Assembly (NCBI GenBank): GCA_035299765.1
Contig: DATGVZ010000101.1
Location: 7,153-71,152 of the forward strand
Direction: 5' to 3'
Source of the DNA: 20CM-2-65-7 sp035299765
GTDB lineage: Bacteria > Gemmatimonadota > Gemmatimonadetes > Gemmatimonadales > GWC2-71-9
DNA: 64,000 bases
A program made the translations under genes and the position numbers. A model generated the notes under the pieces. It was not told the DNA's origin. It did no database searches and saw nothing but the letters and a program-made list of their open reading frames with translations. Below are positions 49,250-58,120 of the stretch, piece by piece (the stretch's first letter is position 1; each line of letters begins with the position of its first letter).

Positions 49250-51228
49250 AAGCCTCGGTTGCCGAGGTGCTGAGCCGTCTCACGACACTCTCGCAGGAGC
49301 TGGCGGGGGCGTTTCGGCCCACCACGATCGTCGAAGTCGTGGCGCGCGCGCTTACCGAGCAGCTCGCTCCGGGCCGCCTGTCGGTGCTGCTCCTCGACCT
49401 CGACACCAACCGGCTGACCGTCGCCTATCACAATGGGCCGCGTCCCGCGACCACCGACGAGCCGCTCCTGCAGCTGGCGTTGAGGCGCGGCCCGCTCGTC
49501 TTTCCCGATCGCGTGGCGGGGCGCGCGGCCGAGCTGGGTGCAACCGCGGACCGCCCCATCCCTGCGAGCTGGCTGGGCGTGCCCATCGTCGCGGGCTCGC
49601 GAACCATCGGCGCCGTTGCGCTCGAAGGCGAGCGCAGCAACGCACTCGATGACAGCGCCCTCATGTTCGCGCGCGCCGTGCTCGCCCAGGCCAGCATCGC
49701 GCTCGAAAACGCGCGGCTCGTCGAAATGCTCTCGAGCGGCAAGCGCGAGTGGGAGCAGACCGTAGACGCGTTCAATCACGCGATTTGCTACGTGGACACG
49801 CAAGGCACGGTGCGCCGTGCGAATCGCATGTTTGCGGAGCTGATCAAACTGCCGGTCACGGCGCTGCCGGGTCGCCCCTGGCTCACGCTCCTCCCGCCGG
49901 CGTGGGCCGAGCCTGTTGCCCGGCTGCTGGCAGCCCCTGGCGACGGAGTCGAGGTTCGCGCCGGCGAACGCGTGCTTCTGGTCACGGCGATCCCCACGGA
50001 CGATCCTGGTGCCGGCGTGCTGCTGTTCGAGGATCAGACGGAGAAGCGGCGCTTACAGGAGCAGCTGCTGCAATCGGAAAAGATGTCGGCGATCGGTCAG
50101 CTCATCGCGGGCGTCGCGCACGACCTCAACAATCCGCTGGCCTCCGTCGTCGGCTTTTCGGACCTATTAAGCGAGGCGTCCGACGTGCCGCCGCGATTGG
50201 CCGAGCCGTTGGCGGTGATTCGTCAGGAGGCGGAGCGCGCCTCGGCGATCGTACGCAACCTGCTCTCGTTCGCGCGTCGCCAGGAAGGCGAACGGCAGCT
50301 GCAATCGATCCGGCCGATTCTCGAGTCCACGCACCAACTGCTCCGGAATCAGCTGCTCGCGGGCCGCATCGAGCTGACGCTCGAGTTCGAGCCGGGCCTG
50401 CCGGAAGTCGAGGTCCATGCAAACCAGATCAAGCAAGTATTCGTGAACATCATCAACAACGGCGCCCAGGCGATCGCGGGCGCCCGTCCCCAAGCTGGTG
50501 GACGCATTCAGATCGTCACTCAGTGCCAACCGGATGGCATCTCCGTCAGCATCGCGGACAACGGTCCCGGAATTCCCGAGGCGCTCGCACAGCGCGTGTT
50601 CGAGCCATTCTTCAGCACGAAGTCCGAAGGCGCAGGCACCGGTCTCGGACTTTCCATCTGTCTCGGCATCGTGAAAGAGCATGGCGGCAGCATGTCCTTG
50701 GACCCGGGAGGCGCGGGAAGCGGCCGGGGCGCGACGTTCACGGTCGAGCTGCCGGCGGGCGAACGCAGGGGACTAAGCCCGGCGCGACCGGGAGCGGGAG
50801 AGCCTGAGCCCTCGGTGACGGCGGTGGCGGCAGAACGGCCCGAGCGGCTGCGCGTCCTCGTCGTCGATGACGAGCCGCACATCCTTCACTACATGCAGGC
50901 AACACTCGAGAGCTGGGGCCACGAGGTCGTGCTCGCGCGTGACGGCAGCCAGGCGTTGAAGCGCGCGCTCATGCAGCCGTTCGACCTGATCATCTGCGAT
51001 CTGCGCATGCCCCGCCTCGGCGGGCGCGAGATGTTTCACACGCTCGCGCGCATGCATCCGACCGTCGCCGACCGGATCATTTTCGCCACCGGCGATACCG
51101 TCCGCGGCGACACGTTGCAATTCCTCGAAGAGCTCGGCCGCCCCTTCCTTCAGAAGCCATTCAAACTCGATGCGCTGCGTCGCGTGCTCGCCGGAGTCGT
51201 CAAGGCTAATGCGGGTCTTGCAGGTTGA
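49246..51228 (+). CDS. Hybrid sensor histidine kinase (GAF-PAS-HisKA-HATPase-REC)
   Basis: A 660-residue hybrid kinase without membrane helices. An N-terminal GAF domain (about residues 10-165) is followed by a PAS domain (FNHAICYVDTQGTVRRANRM), then HisKA with H292 in GVAHDLNNPLASVVG. The HATPase carries N-box INNGAQAI and G-boxes DNGPGIP and GTGLGLSICLGIVKEHGG. A C-terminal receiver domain (residues 538-655) has phospho-acceptor D585 in LIICDLRMP and the conserved Lys in FLQKPFKL. It should sense a cytosolic cue. No response regulator gene is adjacent, so the receiver may be its only output or a phosphorelay step. Confidence 0.93.
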   Translation: MKASVAEVLSRLTTLSQELAGAFRPTTIVEVVARALTEQLAPGRLSVLLLDLDTNRLTVAYHNGPRPATTDEPLLQLALRRGPLVFPDRVAGRAAELGATADRPIPASWLGVPIVAGSRTIGAVALEGERSNALDDSALMFARAVLAQASIALENARLVEMLSSGKREWEQTVDAFNHAICYVDTQGTVRRANRMFAELIKLPVTALPGRPWLTLLPPAWAEPVARLLAAPGDGVEVRAGERVLLVTAIPTDDPGAGVLLFEDQTEKRRLQEQLLQSEKMSAIGQLIAGVAHDLNNPLASVVGFSDLLSEASDVPPRLAEPLAVIRQEAERASAIVRNLLSFARRQEGERQLQSIRPILESTHQLLRNQLLAGRIELTLEFEPGLPEVEVHANQIKQVFVNIINNGAQAIAGARPQAGGRIQIVTQCQPDGISVSIADNGPGIPEALAQRVFEPFFSTKSEGAGTGLGLSICLGIVKEHGGSMSLDPGGAGSGRGATFTVELPAGERRGLSPARPGAGEPEPSVTAVAAERPERLRVLVVDDEPHILHYMQATLESWGHEVVLARDGSQALKRALMQPFDLIICDLRMPRLGGREMFHTLARMHPTVADRIIFATGDTVRGDTLQFLEELGRPFLQKPFKLDALRRVLAGVVKANAGLAG

Positions 51229-52246
51229 CTCCGGCCGTGAATGGCGCGGCGGGCAGAATCAGGTCTGGTTACTCACTCGTGAGCTCAGCCGCGTAACTGG
51301 GCTCGAGCAGATTCTCGTCACCCGACAGAGCAGCGAATTGGCCCGACGCGTGACCGGAGACGGCGTGACGGTCCGCAGTACCGCCTGGGAGATCGGGCTC
51401 GACCCGCGGGCGTGGTGGCATCTGCGGCGGACGATCACGGCCTTTCAGCCGGATGTCATTCACGTCCACGACAGCCATGCGCTGACGCTCGCCGCGACGG
51501 TCGCGATGGACCGGACACTCGTCGCCACGCGGCGCGTTGATTTTCACGTGGGACGCTTCGGCGCGTGGCGGCGTCCCGATCGCATCATCGCCGTGTCAGG
51601 CGCCGTCAAGCAGATCCTCATCGGCGACGGCATCGCGGCTGACGCGATCACGGTTGTGCCGGACGGCATCGACCCCGACGAGACCCGCCGTGCAGCCACT
51701 CCGCCGCTCGATACGCGCAGCCAGCTGGGACTCTCGGCCAAGACCCCACTCGCCGTGAATGCGGCGGCGCTCGTCGATCACAAGGATCAGCGAACCCTCG
51801 TCCGAGCCGCTCACTACGCGCGCCGGCTGGAACCGGGCCTCCATTGGATCATCGCGGGTGAGGGACCGCTGCGCGCCGCGATCGAAGCCGAAATCGCGCG
51901 TCTCGAGCTCCAGGACCGCGTGCATCTCGTGGGGTACGTCGAGCGCGTCGAGGCGCTTATCGCGGAAGCGAACGTCTTCGTGATGTCCTCCAAGGAGGAA
52001 GGCCTGGGCAGCGTCATCCTGAACGCGCTGGCGCTCGGCCGGCCGGTCGTCGCGACCGCAGCCGGAGGGATTCCGGAGATCCTGCCCGCCGACGTGCTGG
52101 TTCCGGTGGGCAGTGCCGACGCGTTGGCGCAGAAGGTCGTCGACGTGCTGCGCCGGCCGGTCCAGGTGCCCCCGCCCTTCCCTCCACGATTCAGCGCACG
52201 CGCGATGGCGGACGGCGTCTTGGACGTCTATCAGGCACTCTCCTAG
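51209..52246 (+). CDS. GT4-family glycosyltransferase
   Basis: A 345-residue GT-B fold glycosyltransferase. The N-terminus MRVLQVDSGREWRGGQNQVW has the usual glycine-rich loop. The nucleotide-sugar-binding half begins with AVNAAALVDHKDQRTLVRA and contains VFVMSSKEEGLGSVILNAL, the E-x7-E motif in which the second Glu is replaced by Asn. It overlaps the kinase gene by 20 bases. It probably transfers a sugar to a lipid or cell-surface glycan. Substrate unknown. Confidence 0.87.
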   Translation: MRVLQVDSGREWRGGQNQVWLLTRELSRVTGLEQILVTRQSSELARRVTGDGVTVRSTAWEIGLDPRAWWHLRRTITAFQPDVIHVHDSHALTLAATVAMDRTLVATRRVDFHVGRFGAWRRPDRIIAVSGAVKQILIGDGIAADAITVVPDGIDPDETRRAATPPLDTRSQLGLSAKTPLAVNAAALVDHKDQRTLVRAAHYARRLEPGLHWIIAGEGPLRAAIEAEIARLELQDRVHLVGYVERVEALIAEANVFVMSSKEEGLGSVILNALALGRPVVATAAGGIPEILPADVLVPVGSADALAQKVVDVLRRPVQVPPPFPPRFSARAMADGVLDVYQALS

Positions 52247-52257
52247 ATTGCAGGGCC

Positions 52258-53802
52258 ATGATTTACGTCTGCGTGCCGGTTCGCAACGAGGCGAGCACCG
52301 TCGGCCTGGTCCTCTGGAAGGTCCGGCAGGTCTTCACCGCGTTTGAGCGTGAATACCAGATCATCGCGTGCGACGATGCGTCAACAGACGGTACCGCGGA
52401 GTTGCTTGCGACCTACGCGCGCGTCCTACCGCTCACCGTCGTCAAGCACCGCTCGCAGGAGGGTTACGCACGCAGTCTGGAAGAGCTGCTGCGGCTGGCG
52501 TTGCAGCGCACCGACCGGCCGAAACGCGACTGCGCCATCACCCTGCATGCCGATTTCGTACACGCCCCGGAGACCATGGAAGAGATGGTGAAGCGCCTCG
52601 AATCCGGCGCCGATCTCGTGGTGGCCGAGCAGGATCGGACGATGGGGGCGCGCTGGCCGGAGCGATGGGCGAGACAGTGGGCGCCCCGCCTGGTGCGGGT
52701 CGGCGGCGGGATCAAGGATTCCATTTCGGGATTTGTCGCGCTGCGGTTGATCGTGCTGCGCCAGGCGACCCGCGGCGGGGAGAAGGCTCCGCTGCTGACC
52801 ACCGAAGGATGGGCCGCGAACGCAGAGTTACTGGCACGCCTGGGCGCGTTTGCCAGGCGCGTGGAGATGGTCCCCAGCGCGGCGCGCTACGACCGCAGGC
52901 AGCGACCGTCCCGGACGAAAGCCTGGCAGCAGTTGATCGATGTGTGGCGCTCGCGGGGCTTGATCAGCGCCGCGCGCAAGAGCGCGCTAGTCGTCGCGCT
53001 CGCGCTGTTGGCAGCGGGAGCAAGTCGTCCGCTCGCGGGCCAAGACACGGTATGCACCGGCGTCCTCACGAACTCCGGTTCGTCCGCTTCGTCATCGACG
53101 GTTCAAGCGGTGATTCGCGTCGCTCCGGCCGTGCCGTTCCCCGTCGGAGAGCGGCTGACCTATAGCGCGAAATATGGGATCTTCAGTGTCGGGAACGCCG
53201 CGATGGAAGTCGTTGGCATCGACACCGTCCATAACACCGAGACCGTGCACATCCGTTTTCGTATCAGCGGGGGCGCGCTCTGGTACCACCTGGATCAGAC
53301 AATCGAATCGTGGGTGGGACGCTACGACTTCCGCTCGCGTCGCTACTGGTCCATCCAGGATGAGCGCGGCACGCACCGCGAGCACCGGTTCGAGATCTTT
53401 CCGGACTCTGGTTTCTATCGGGAGGAGGGGCGCGACACGACGTTCGCGACGGTGCTCGAGCCGCTCGATGACGCCGCCTTTCTGTACTGGATTCGGACCG
53501 TGCCGCTCGAAGTCGGGAAGCGATACGAGTATGCGCGCTACTTTCGCCCCGACCGCAACCCCGTGATCATCGAGGTCCTGGGGTACGATAATGTCAAAGT
53601 GGCCGGCAAAAAGTGGCGAGCGCTGGTTGTTCGGCCCAACATTCCCCAGGGCCGCGGGATCTTCGCGGAAAAATCCGAGACGCACATCTGGCTTTCGGAC
53701 GACCCACAACGCCTCGTGCTCGCGATCCAGTCGAACTTCTCGTTCGGTCAGGTCACGCTGAAGCTCAAGGAGTACGTCGTACCTGCGGGAGGACAGGAAT
53801 GA
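52258..53802 (+). CDS. Family 2 glycosyltransferase fused to a DUF3108 domain
   Basis: A 514-residue two-part protein. Residues 1-240 are a GT2 (GT-A fold) transferase: YVCVPVRNEASTVGLVLWKV, the DD in IIACDDASTDGTAELL, and HADFVHAPETMEEMVKRL. A hydrophobic segment ALVVALALLAAGASRPLAG (about residues 242-260) then crosses the membrane. The remaining 240 residues are a DUF3108 beta domain (VPFPVGERLTYSAKYGIFSV, LEVGKRYEYARYF, FSFGQVTLKLKEY), expected in the periplasm. The two halves would lie on opposite membrane sides. There is no stop or frame change at the joint. DUF3108 function is unknown. Confidence 0.85.
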   Translation: MIYVCVPVRNEASTVGLVLWKVRQVFTAFEREYQIIACDDASTDGTAELLATYARVLPLTVVKHRSQEGYARSLEELLRLALQRTDRPKRDCAITLHADFVHAPETMEEMVKRLESGADLVVAEQDRTMGARWPERWARQWAPRLVRVGGGIKDSISGFVALRLIVLRQATRGGEKAPLLTTEGWAANAELLARLGAFARRVEMVPSAARYDRRQRPSRTKAWQQLIDVWRSRGLISAARKSALVVALALLAAGASRPLAGQDTVCTGVLTNSGSSASSSTVQAVIRVAPAVPFPVGERLTYSAKYGIFSVGNAAMEVVGIDTVHNTETVHIRFRISGGALWYHLDQTIESWVGRYDFRSRRYWSIQDERGTHREHRFEIFPDSGFYREEGRDTTFATVLEPLDDAAFLYWIRTVPLEVGKRYEYARYFRPDRNPVIIEVLGYDNVKVAGKKWRALVVRPNIPQGRGIFAEKSETHIWLSDDPQRLVLAIQSNFSFGQVTLKLKEYVVPAGGQE

Positions 53803-54758
53803 CCGATTACCGCGAAGCCGATTTCTCCCGCCTTAAGACAGTCCCCATCGCCAAACGCTCCAACAAAGTCGACGCCTCACTACTAGCCCAGCCGCCGTTG
53901 CCATCTGATCGCTCGTTTAAGGCCTTCATCGACGCGTTGCCAAAAGTCCTCGCCGCGCAGGACTTTCGCTATGTCGTTGACCAGATCGCCGCGGCCCCGG
54001 GACGTGGCCGCGGGGTCCTCGCGATGCTTGGCGGGCACGTCATCAAAGTCGGTCTCGGCCCGCTCTTGATCGCGCTGATGCGGCGACGCGCGATCACGAT
54101 CGTCGCGATGAACGGCAGCGCCGCCATTCACGACTTCGAACTCGCCGCCTACGGCGGTACCAGCGAAGACGTGGCAGCCGGCCTCGGCGATGGGACGTTC
54201 GGCATGGCGGAGGAGACCGGCCGGGAGATGAACGCGGCGATCGCGCGGGGTGCGAAGACGCAGCAGGGTGCGGGCGAGGCGCTCGCCGCATACCTCGGCG
54301 CGCGAAAAGACTTACCGGGTCGCGATGCCTCGGTGTTGCTCGCCTCTGCTGAGTTGGGAATTCCGGTGACCGTCCACGCAGCGATCGGCGCTGAGATCAT
54401 TCACCAACATCCCACGGCCGATGGCGCGGCTCTGGGCGCCACGAGTCATCGCGATTTCAAGCGCCTCGCGGGTGCGGTGCCCGATCTCGACGACGGTGGC
54501 GTGGTCCTGAATCTCGGCAGCGCGGTGATCATGCCTGAAGTGTTTCTCAAGGCGCTGACCGTCGCGCGCAATCTGAACGGTGGGCAGCCCAAGAATTTCA
54601 CCGCGTGCGATTGCGACATGCAGCGCCACTACCGCCCGCGGGTGAACGTCGTCGAGCGACCGACGCTCGCGGGTGGCCGCGGCATTCAGCTCACCGGCCA
54701 CCACGAGATTTTGTTTCCGTTGTTGGCGTGGGCCGTACTGGCCCGGTTGGAGCCCTAA
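53799..54758 (+). CDS. Deoxyhypusine-synthase-like protein (DHS superfamily)
   Basis: A 319-residue protein. The block FRYVVDQIAAAPGRGRGVLAMLGGHVIKVGLGP, here split as DFRYVVDQIAAAPGRG and VLAMLGGHVIKVGLGP, plus IVAMNGSAAIHDFELAAYG and TSEDVAAGL, resembles the NAD-binding part of deoxyhypusine/homospermidine synthase-like enzymes. The catalytic Lys motif of true DHS was not found. Bacterial members may act on other amines or on lipids. It starts in an ATGA overlap with the previous gene and converges with the small membrane protein gene. Confidence 0.5.
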   Translation: MTDYREADFSRLKTVPIAKRSNKVDASLLAQPPLPSDRSFKAFIDALPKVLAAQDFRYVVDQIAAAPGRGRGVLAMLGGHVIKVGLGPLLIALMRRRAITIVAMNGSAAIHDFELAAYGGTSEDVAAGLGDGTFGMAEETGREMNAAIARGAKTQQGAGEALAAYLGARKDLPGRDASVLLASAELGIPVTVHAAIGAEIIHQHPTADGAALGATSHRDFKRLAGAVPDLDDGGVVLNLGSAVIMPEVFLKALTVARNLNGGQPKNFTACDCDMQRHYRPRVNVVERPTLAGGRGIQLTGHHEILFPLLAWAVLARLEP

Positions 54759-54976
54759 GAGGCGTCGGCAGGCCGGCCCTTGATCATGTCGCGGATGCGA
54801 TCGGCCGTGCGCGGGCTGATGAGCCGCAACGCCAGATAGAAGAAAAACCCGATGACAGCGAGCCAGAGCACGGTCACCGCGAGACCGACTAGGCTGCCAA
54901 GGATCCCGAAAATCAGCTGGAGGCCGAACCACGCGACAATGGCGAGAAGTGCGAACCCCAAAATGCTCCGGAACAT
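54755..54976 (-). CDS. Small two-helix membrane protein
   Basis: A 73-residue protein with two membrane segments (ILGFALLAIVAWFGLQLIFG and AVTVLWLAVIGFFFYLALRL) and a basic tail ending RPADAS. It is very like the small membrane proteins found next to many bacterial operons, with no assigned role. Its start is 44 bases from the divergent oxidoreductase gene at 55020. Confidence 0.72.
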   Translation of the reverse strand: MFRSILGFALLAIVAWFGLQLIFGILGSLVGLAVTVLWLAVIGFFFYLALRLISPRTADRIRDMIKGRPADAS

Positions 54977-55019
54977 GATGCCCTCCGTGGTGTCCGGTGC
55001 GTGTGCTGCGTACGCCTAA

Positions 55020-56129
55020 ATGTCGCACAAAGTTTCGTCGAGTGAAGTGCTGGTCGCGGGAGGGGGAATCATCGGTGCGGCGTGCGCCCGCGCTGCCGCG
55101 CTTGCCGGACTCCGCGTAGCAATCTGCGAACCCGGCCCCGAACCCGCCGCCGCCTCAGCCGCGTCGGCCGGCATCCTCGGCGCGCAAATCGAACGGACGG
55201 ACGAGTCGCTCCGCGCGTTGGGCCTGCGGGGCCGCGACCTCTATGGAAGCCTCGCCGCCTCACTAATCGAAACCACCGGCATCGATATCGGGCTGTGGCG
55301 CGAGGGGATCGCGTCCCTGGCATTCGACGAATCGGAGGCGGAGCGCCTGCGGGATGCGGTCGCCCACCAGAGACAGGCCGGACTGCGCTGCGATTGGCTC
55401 GAGGCCCGCGATGTCGCCGAGCGCTTTCCCGCGGCGGCACCCTGTCTGGGCGCGCTGTTCGCGCCCGAAGACGGTGCAGTGCACGCGCCCCAGCTCGCGC
55501 GCGCGCTGCTCGCCGATGCGAAGCGCCGCGGCGTGGTCGTGGTCGCAGCGCGCGTGCAGCGGATCAACACCATCCTCGGGCGTGCGACGGCGGTGGAAAC
55601 GTCCGCAGGCAAGATAAAAGCTGAGCACGTCATCATCGCCGCCGGAGCCTGGTCGCCTCGCATCGAGCATCTCCCGCGCGCCTTACCGGTTGAACCGGTT
55701 CGCGGGCAAATGGCGGCGCTGCCATGGCCCGCCGGCGTGCCGCGCGCGATCCTGTACTACGATCACGGATATGTTGTCGCGCGAGACGGCGAAGCGCTCA
55801 TGGGCAGCACGATGGAACACGTTGGATTCGACCACAGTGTCACCGACTCAGGGCTCGAGGACATCCTCGCAAATGCCACGCGACTGTTTCCCGCGCTCGC
55901 CTCCCGCGGGCCCATGCGCAGCTGGGCGGGCCTGCGGCCCGTGACGCCGGATGGCCGTCCGATCGTCGGCGCCGATCCGGATGTGAGAGGCCTGTGGTAT
56001 GCGACCGGACATGGGCGCAACGGCGTTTTGTTGGCCGCCCTGACCGGCGAGATCATTGCAAGCCTCGTGACGACAGGAACATCCGAGATAGAGATTGCTT
56101 CTCTCGCCCCGGAACGCTTTACTTCCTAA
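55020..56129 (+). CDS. FAD-dependent amino-acid oxidase (glycine oxidase ThiO / DAO family)
   Basis: A 369-residue DadA/ThiO-type oxidase. The dinucleotide fold is VLVAGGGIIGAACARAAAL near residue 12, and the C-terminal signature GRPIVGADPDVRGLWYATGHGRNGVLLA binds FAD. Glycine oxidase supplies the iminoacetate-type intermediate for the thiazole of thiamine; other members oxidise D-amino acids, sarcosine or proline. No thiamine genes are nearby. It precedes the zinc-ribbon protein by 22 bases. Confidence 0.85.
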   Translation: MSHKVSSSEVLVAGGGIIGAACARAAALAGLRVAICEPGPEPAAASAASAGILGAQIERTDESLRALGLRGRDLYGSLAASLIETTGIDIGLWREGIASLAFDESEAERLRDAVAHQRQAGLRCDWLEARDVAERFPAAAPCLGALFAPEDGAVHAPQLARALLADAKRRGVVVVAARVQRINTILGRATAVETSAGKIKAEHVIIAAGAWSPRIEHLPRALPVEPVRGQMAALPWPAGVPRAILYYDHGYVVARDGEALMGSTMEHVGFDHSVTDSGLEDILANATRLFPALASRGPMRSWAGLRPVTPDGRPIVGADPDVRGLWYATGHGRNGVLLAALTGEIIASLVTTGTSEIEIASLAPERFTS

Positions 56130-56151
56130 CTGTCTTCAGCATTGTAGCGTC

Positions 56152-57153
56152 GTGTTTCGTACTTGTGCCTTCTGCAACGCGTCGTTCGACGGCGACGGCG
56201 GTCCATCCGGTCTGGGGGTGGGCCGTCGGATTGCATTTGACGAGTGGAAGGGCCGGTTGTGGGTCGTTTGCCCGCGCTGCAGTCGTTGGAATCTCACACC
56301 ATTCGATGATCGGTTGGAGCGAATCGAGGCCGTCGCCCGCGTGGCGAGCCTCGGCCGCGTGGCGGCGTCCACCGCGCAAGTCTCGCTGATTCGCTGGCAG
56401 CGATATGACCTCGTGCGCGTCGGTAAACCGCCACGTGTAGAGCTCGCCACCTGGCGCTACGGCGAGCGCTTGCGGAACCGCCAGCGCGAGCGCATGAAAG
56501 TCGTTGTGCCCCTGACCGTCGCCGCGATCGGCCTCGGTATCGCTGCGAACGTGGCGGCGGGTGGTGGCTTCGGCCTGGTCGTGTGGAACGTCCATCGCGC
56601 CGTCGATTGGTTCTATCTCCGCCTGCTTGGCAGTCGCAAAGTCTCGATGATCGAGGCACCCATTTGCGCGCATTGCGGCAGCGTGATGGAGCTCCGCGCC
56701 CGTCACGTGCAACACGCGCGCGTGGTTCCGGACGCGCACGCCGACATGGCGGTGCTGCTGAGCTGCCCGCGCTGTCGCCAGGAGGGCGCGCAGCTCACCG
56801 GTACCGCGGCGATTCAGGTGCTGAGGCAAGGATTGCCGTACCTGAACGTGATTCGCCGTGGCGGCAAACGCGCCGAGGATGCCGCACGCGAAGTGGATCA
56901 AGTCGGCGGGCCCGAATGGCTCGTCCGCGATGTCGCGTATCGTCAGACGACGCTCCGAGCACTTCGTCCCGAGCGGCGGCTCGCGCTCGAAATGGCGGTC
57001 GATGAGCAGGCAGAGGCCCAGGAGTTGGAGCGGCAGTGGCGGGAAGCGGAAGAGATTGCCGACATCGCGGACGGAACGCTCAGCACGTCGGCCGAGATCG
57101 AGGAGAAACTTCGGCACCTGAAAAACAATGGCGGTGATCAACCGTCCGGTTGA
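56152..57153 (+). CDS. Zinc-ribbon membrane protein
   Basis: A 333-residue protein with two CxxC pairs: CAFCNASFDGDGG with CPRCSRWN at the N-terminus, and CAHCGSVM with LLSCPRCRQEG in the middle. Between them lie hydrophobic stretches (VVVPLTVAAIGLGIAANVA, LVVWNVHRAVDWFYLRL) for one or two membrane passages. The C-terminal 90 residues are charged and helical. The GTG start at 56152 gives the first CxxC close to the N-terminus. No family assigned; it may be a membrane-anchored zinc sensor or scaffold. Confidence 0.7.
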   Translation: MFRTCAFCNASFDGDGGPSGLGVGRRIAFDEWKGRLWVVCPRCSRWNLTPFDDRLERIEAVARVASLGRVAASTAQVSLIRWQRYDLVRVGKPPRVELATWRYGERLRNRQRERMKVVVPLTVAAIGLGIAANVAAGGGFGLVVWNVHRAVDWFYLRLLGSRKVSMIEAPICAHCGSVMELRARHVQHARVVPDAHADMAVLLSCPRCRQEGAQLTGTAAIQVLRQGLPYLNVIRRGGKRAEDAAREVDQVGGPEWLVRDVAYRQTTLRALRPERRLALEMAVDEQAEAQELERQWREAEEIADIADGTLSTSAEIEEKLRHLKNNGGDQPSG

Positions 57154-57178
57154 AAAACGGGCTACCCTGCGTTCTTAG
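57150..57178 (+). promoter_or_regulatory. Weak promoter candidate before lipA
   Basis: TTGAAA (57150-57155), overlapping the previous stop, followed after 17 bases by TCTTAG (57173-57178). The -10 element matches only half of the consensus. It is the only plausible sigma-70-like pair in the 46 bases upstream of the lipA-pdh-lipB run. Confidence 0.22.
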
Positions 57179-57199
57179 CTACGACTATCTTCGATTCCC

Positions 57200-58120
57200 A
57201 TGGCTGCACCGCTCGTCCAGATCATGCCCCCGCCCCCACCTCCTGCTCCCGCCGCGGGCGAGAGCGCGCGTAAGCCCTCCTGGCTAAAGGTCAAAGCGCC
57301 CGGCGGGCCGAACTACCTGACCCTGAAGCACATGATGCGGGACCTGCGGCTGCATACGGTGTGTGAAGAAGCCCATTGTCCCAACATCGGGGAGTGCTGG
57401 GAGCACCGCGCCGCGACGTTCATGATCCTCGGGGACGTCTGCACGCGGAATTGCGCCTACTGCGCGGTCGCGCATGGGACTCCCGCTCCGCTGGACGTCG
57501 GCGAGCCCCAGCGTCTGACCGATGCAGTCGCGCAGATGGAACTCAAGCACGTCGTCATCACCAGCGTGGATCGCGATGACTTGCCGAACGGGGGAGCAGA
57601 AGTATTCGCCGCGTGTATCGCGGAAATTCGTCGCCGGCTTCCCGCGACCTCGATCGAGGTGCTGATTCCTGACTTCAAAGGCAACCCCGAAGCACTCCGC
57701 ATCATTGTCGCCGCGCGACCCGACATCCTCAATCACAACCTCGAGACCATTGCCCGCCTCTATCGCATCGCGCGGCCGGGCGGCCGCTACACCCGCGCGC
57801 TCGAGCTATTGCGGACCGCGAAGGAAATGAACCCCGACCTCCTTACGAAATCCGGCGTGATCTGCGGACTGGGAGAGGAATGGGATGAGCTGCTCGTCGC
57901 GATCCGCGATTTGCGTGCCCAAGGCGTCGACATCATCACACTAGGTCAATACCTGCGTCCTTCGGAGCAGCATCTGCCGATCGCGCGCTGGTACACTCCC
58001 GATGAGTTCACCGAATTGAAGCGCTACGGAATGTCGCTCGGCTTCCGTCATGTCGAGTCGGGACCGCTGGTGCGCTCCAGCTATCACGCCTGGGAACAAG
58101 TCGAGGCAGCAACCTCATGA
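57200..58120 (+). CDS. lipA: Lipoyl synthase
   Basis: Radical SAM enzyme that inserts two sulfurs into protein-bound octanoyl groups to make lipoate. The 306 residues have the auxiliary cluster motif VCEEAHCPNIGEC (C55, C60, C66), the radical-SAM cluster CTRNCAYC (C81, C85, C88), and the C-terminal RSSYHA that ligates the auxiliary cluster. The N-terminus has a proline run (MPPPPPPAPAAG) from a C-rich tract. It heads the cluster with the pyruvate dehydrogenase genes, whose E2 is a lipoyl acceptor, and LipB, which provides the octanoyl group. The stop overlaps the E1 alpha start. Confidence 0.97.
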   Translation: MAAPLVQIMPPPPPPAPAAGESARKPSWLKVKAPGGPNYLTLKHMMRDLRLHTVCEEAHCPNIGECWEHRAATFMILGDVCTRNCAYCAVAHGTPAPLDVGEPQRLTDAVAQMELKHVVITSVDRDDLPNGGAEVFAACIAEIRRRLPATSIEVLIPDFKGNPEALRIIVAARPDILNHNLETIARLYRIARPGGRYTRALELLRTAKEMNPDLLTKSGVICGLGEEWDELLVAIRDLRAQGVDIITLGQYLRPSEQHLPIARWYTPDEFTELKRYGMSLGFRHVESGPLVRSSYHAWEQVEAATS

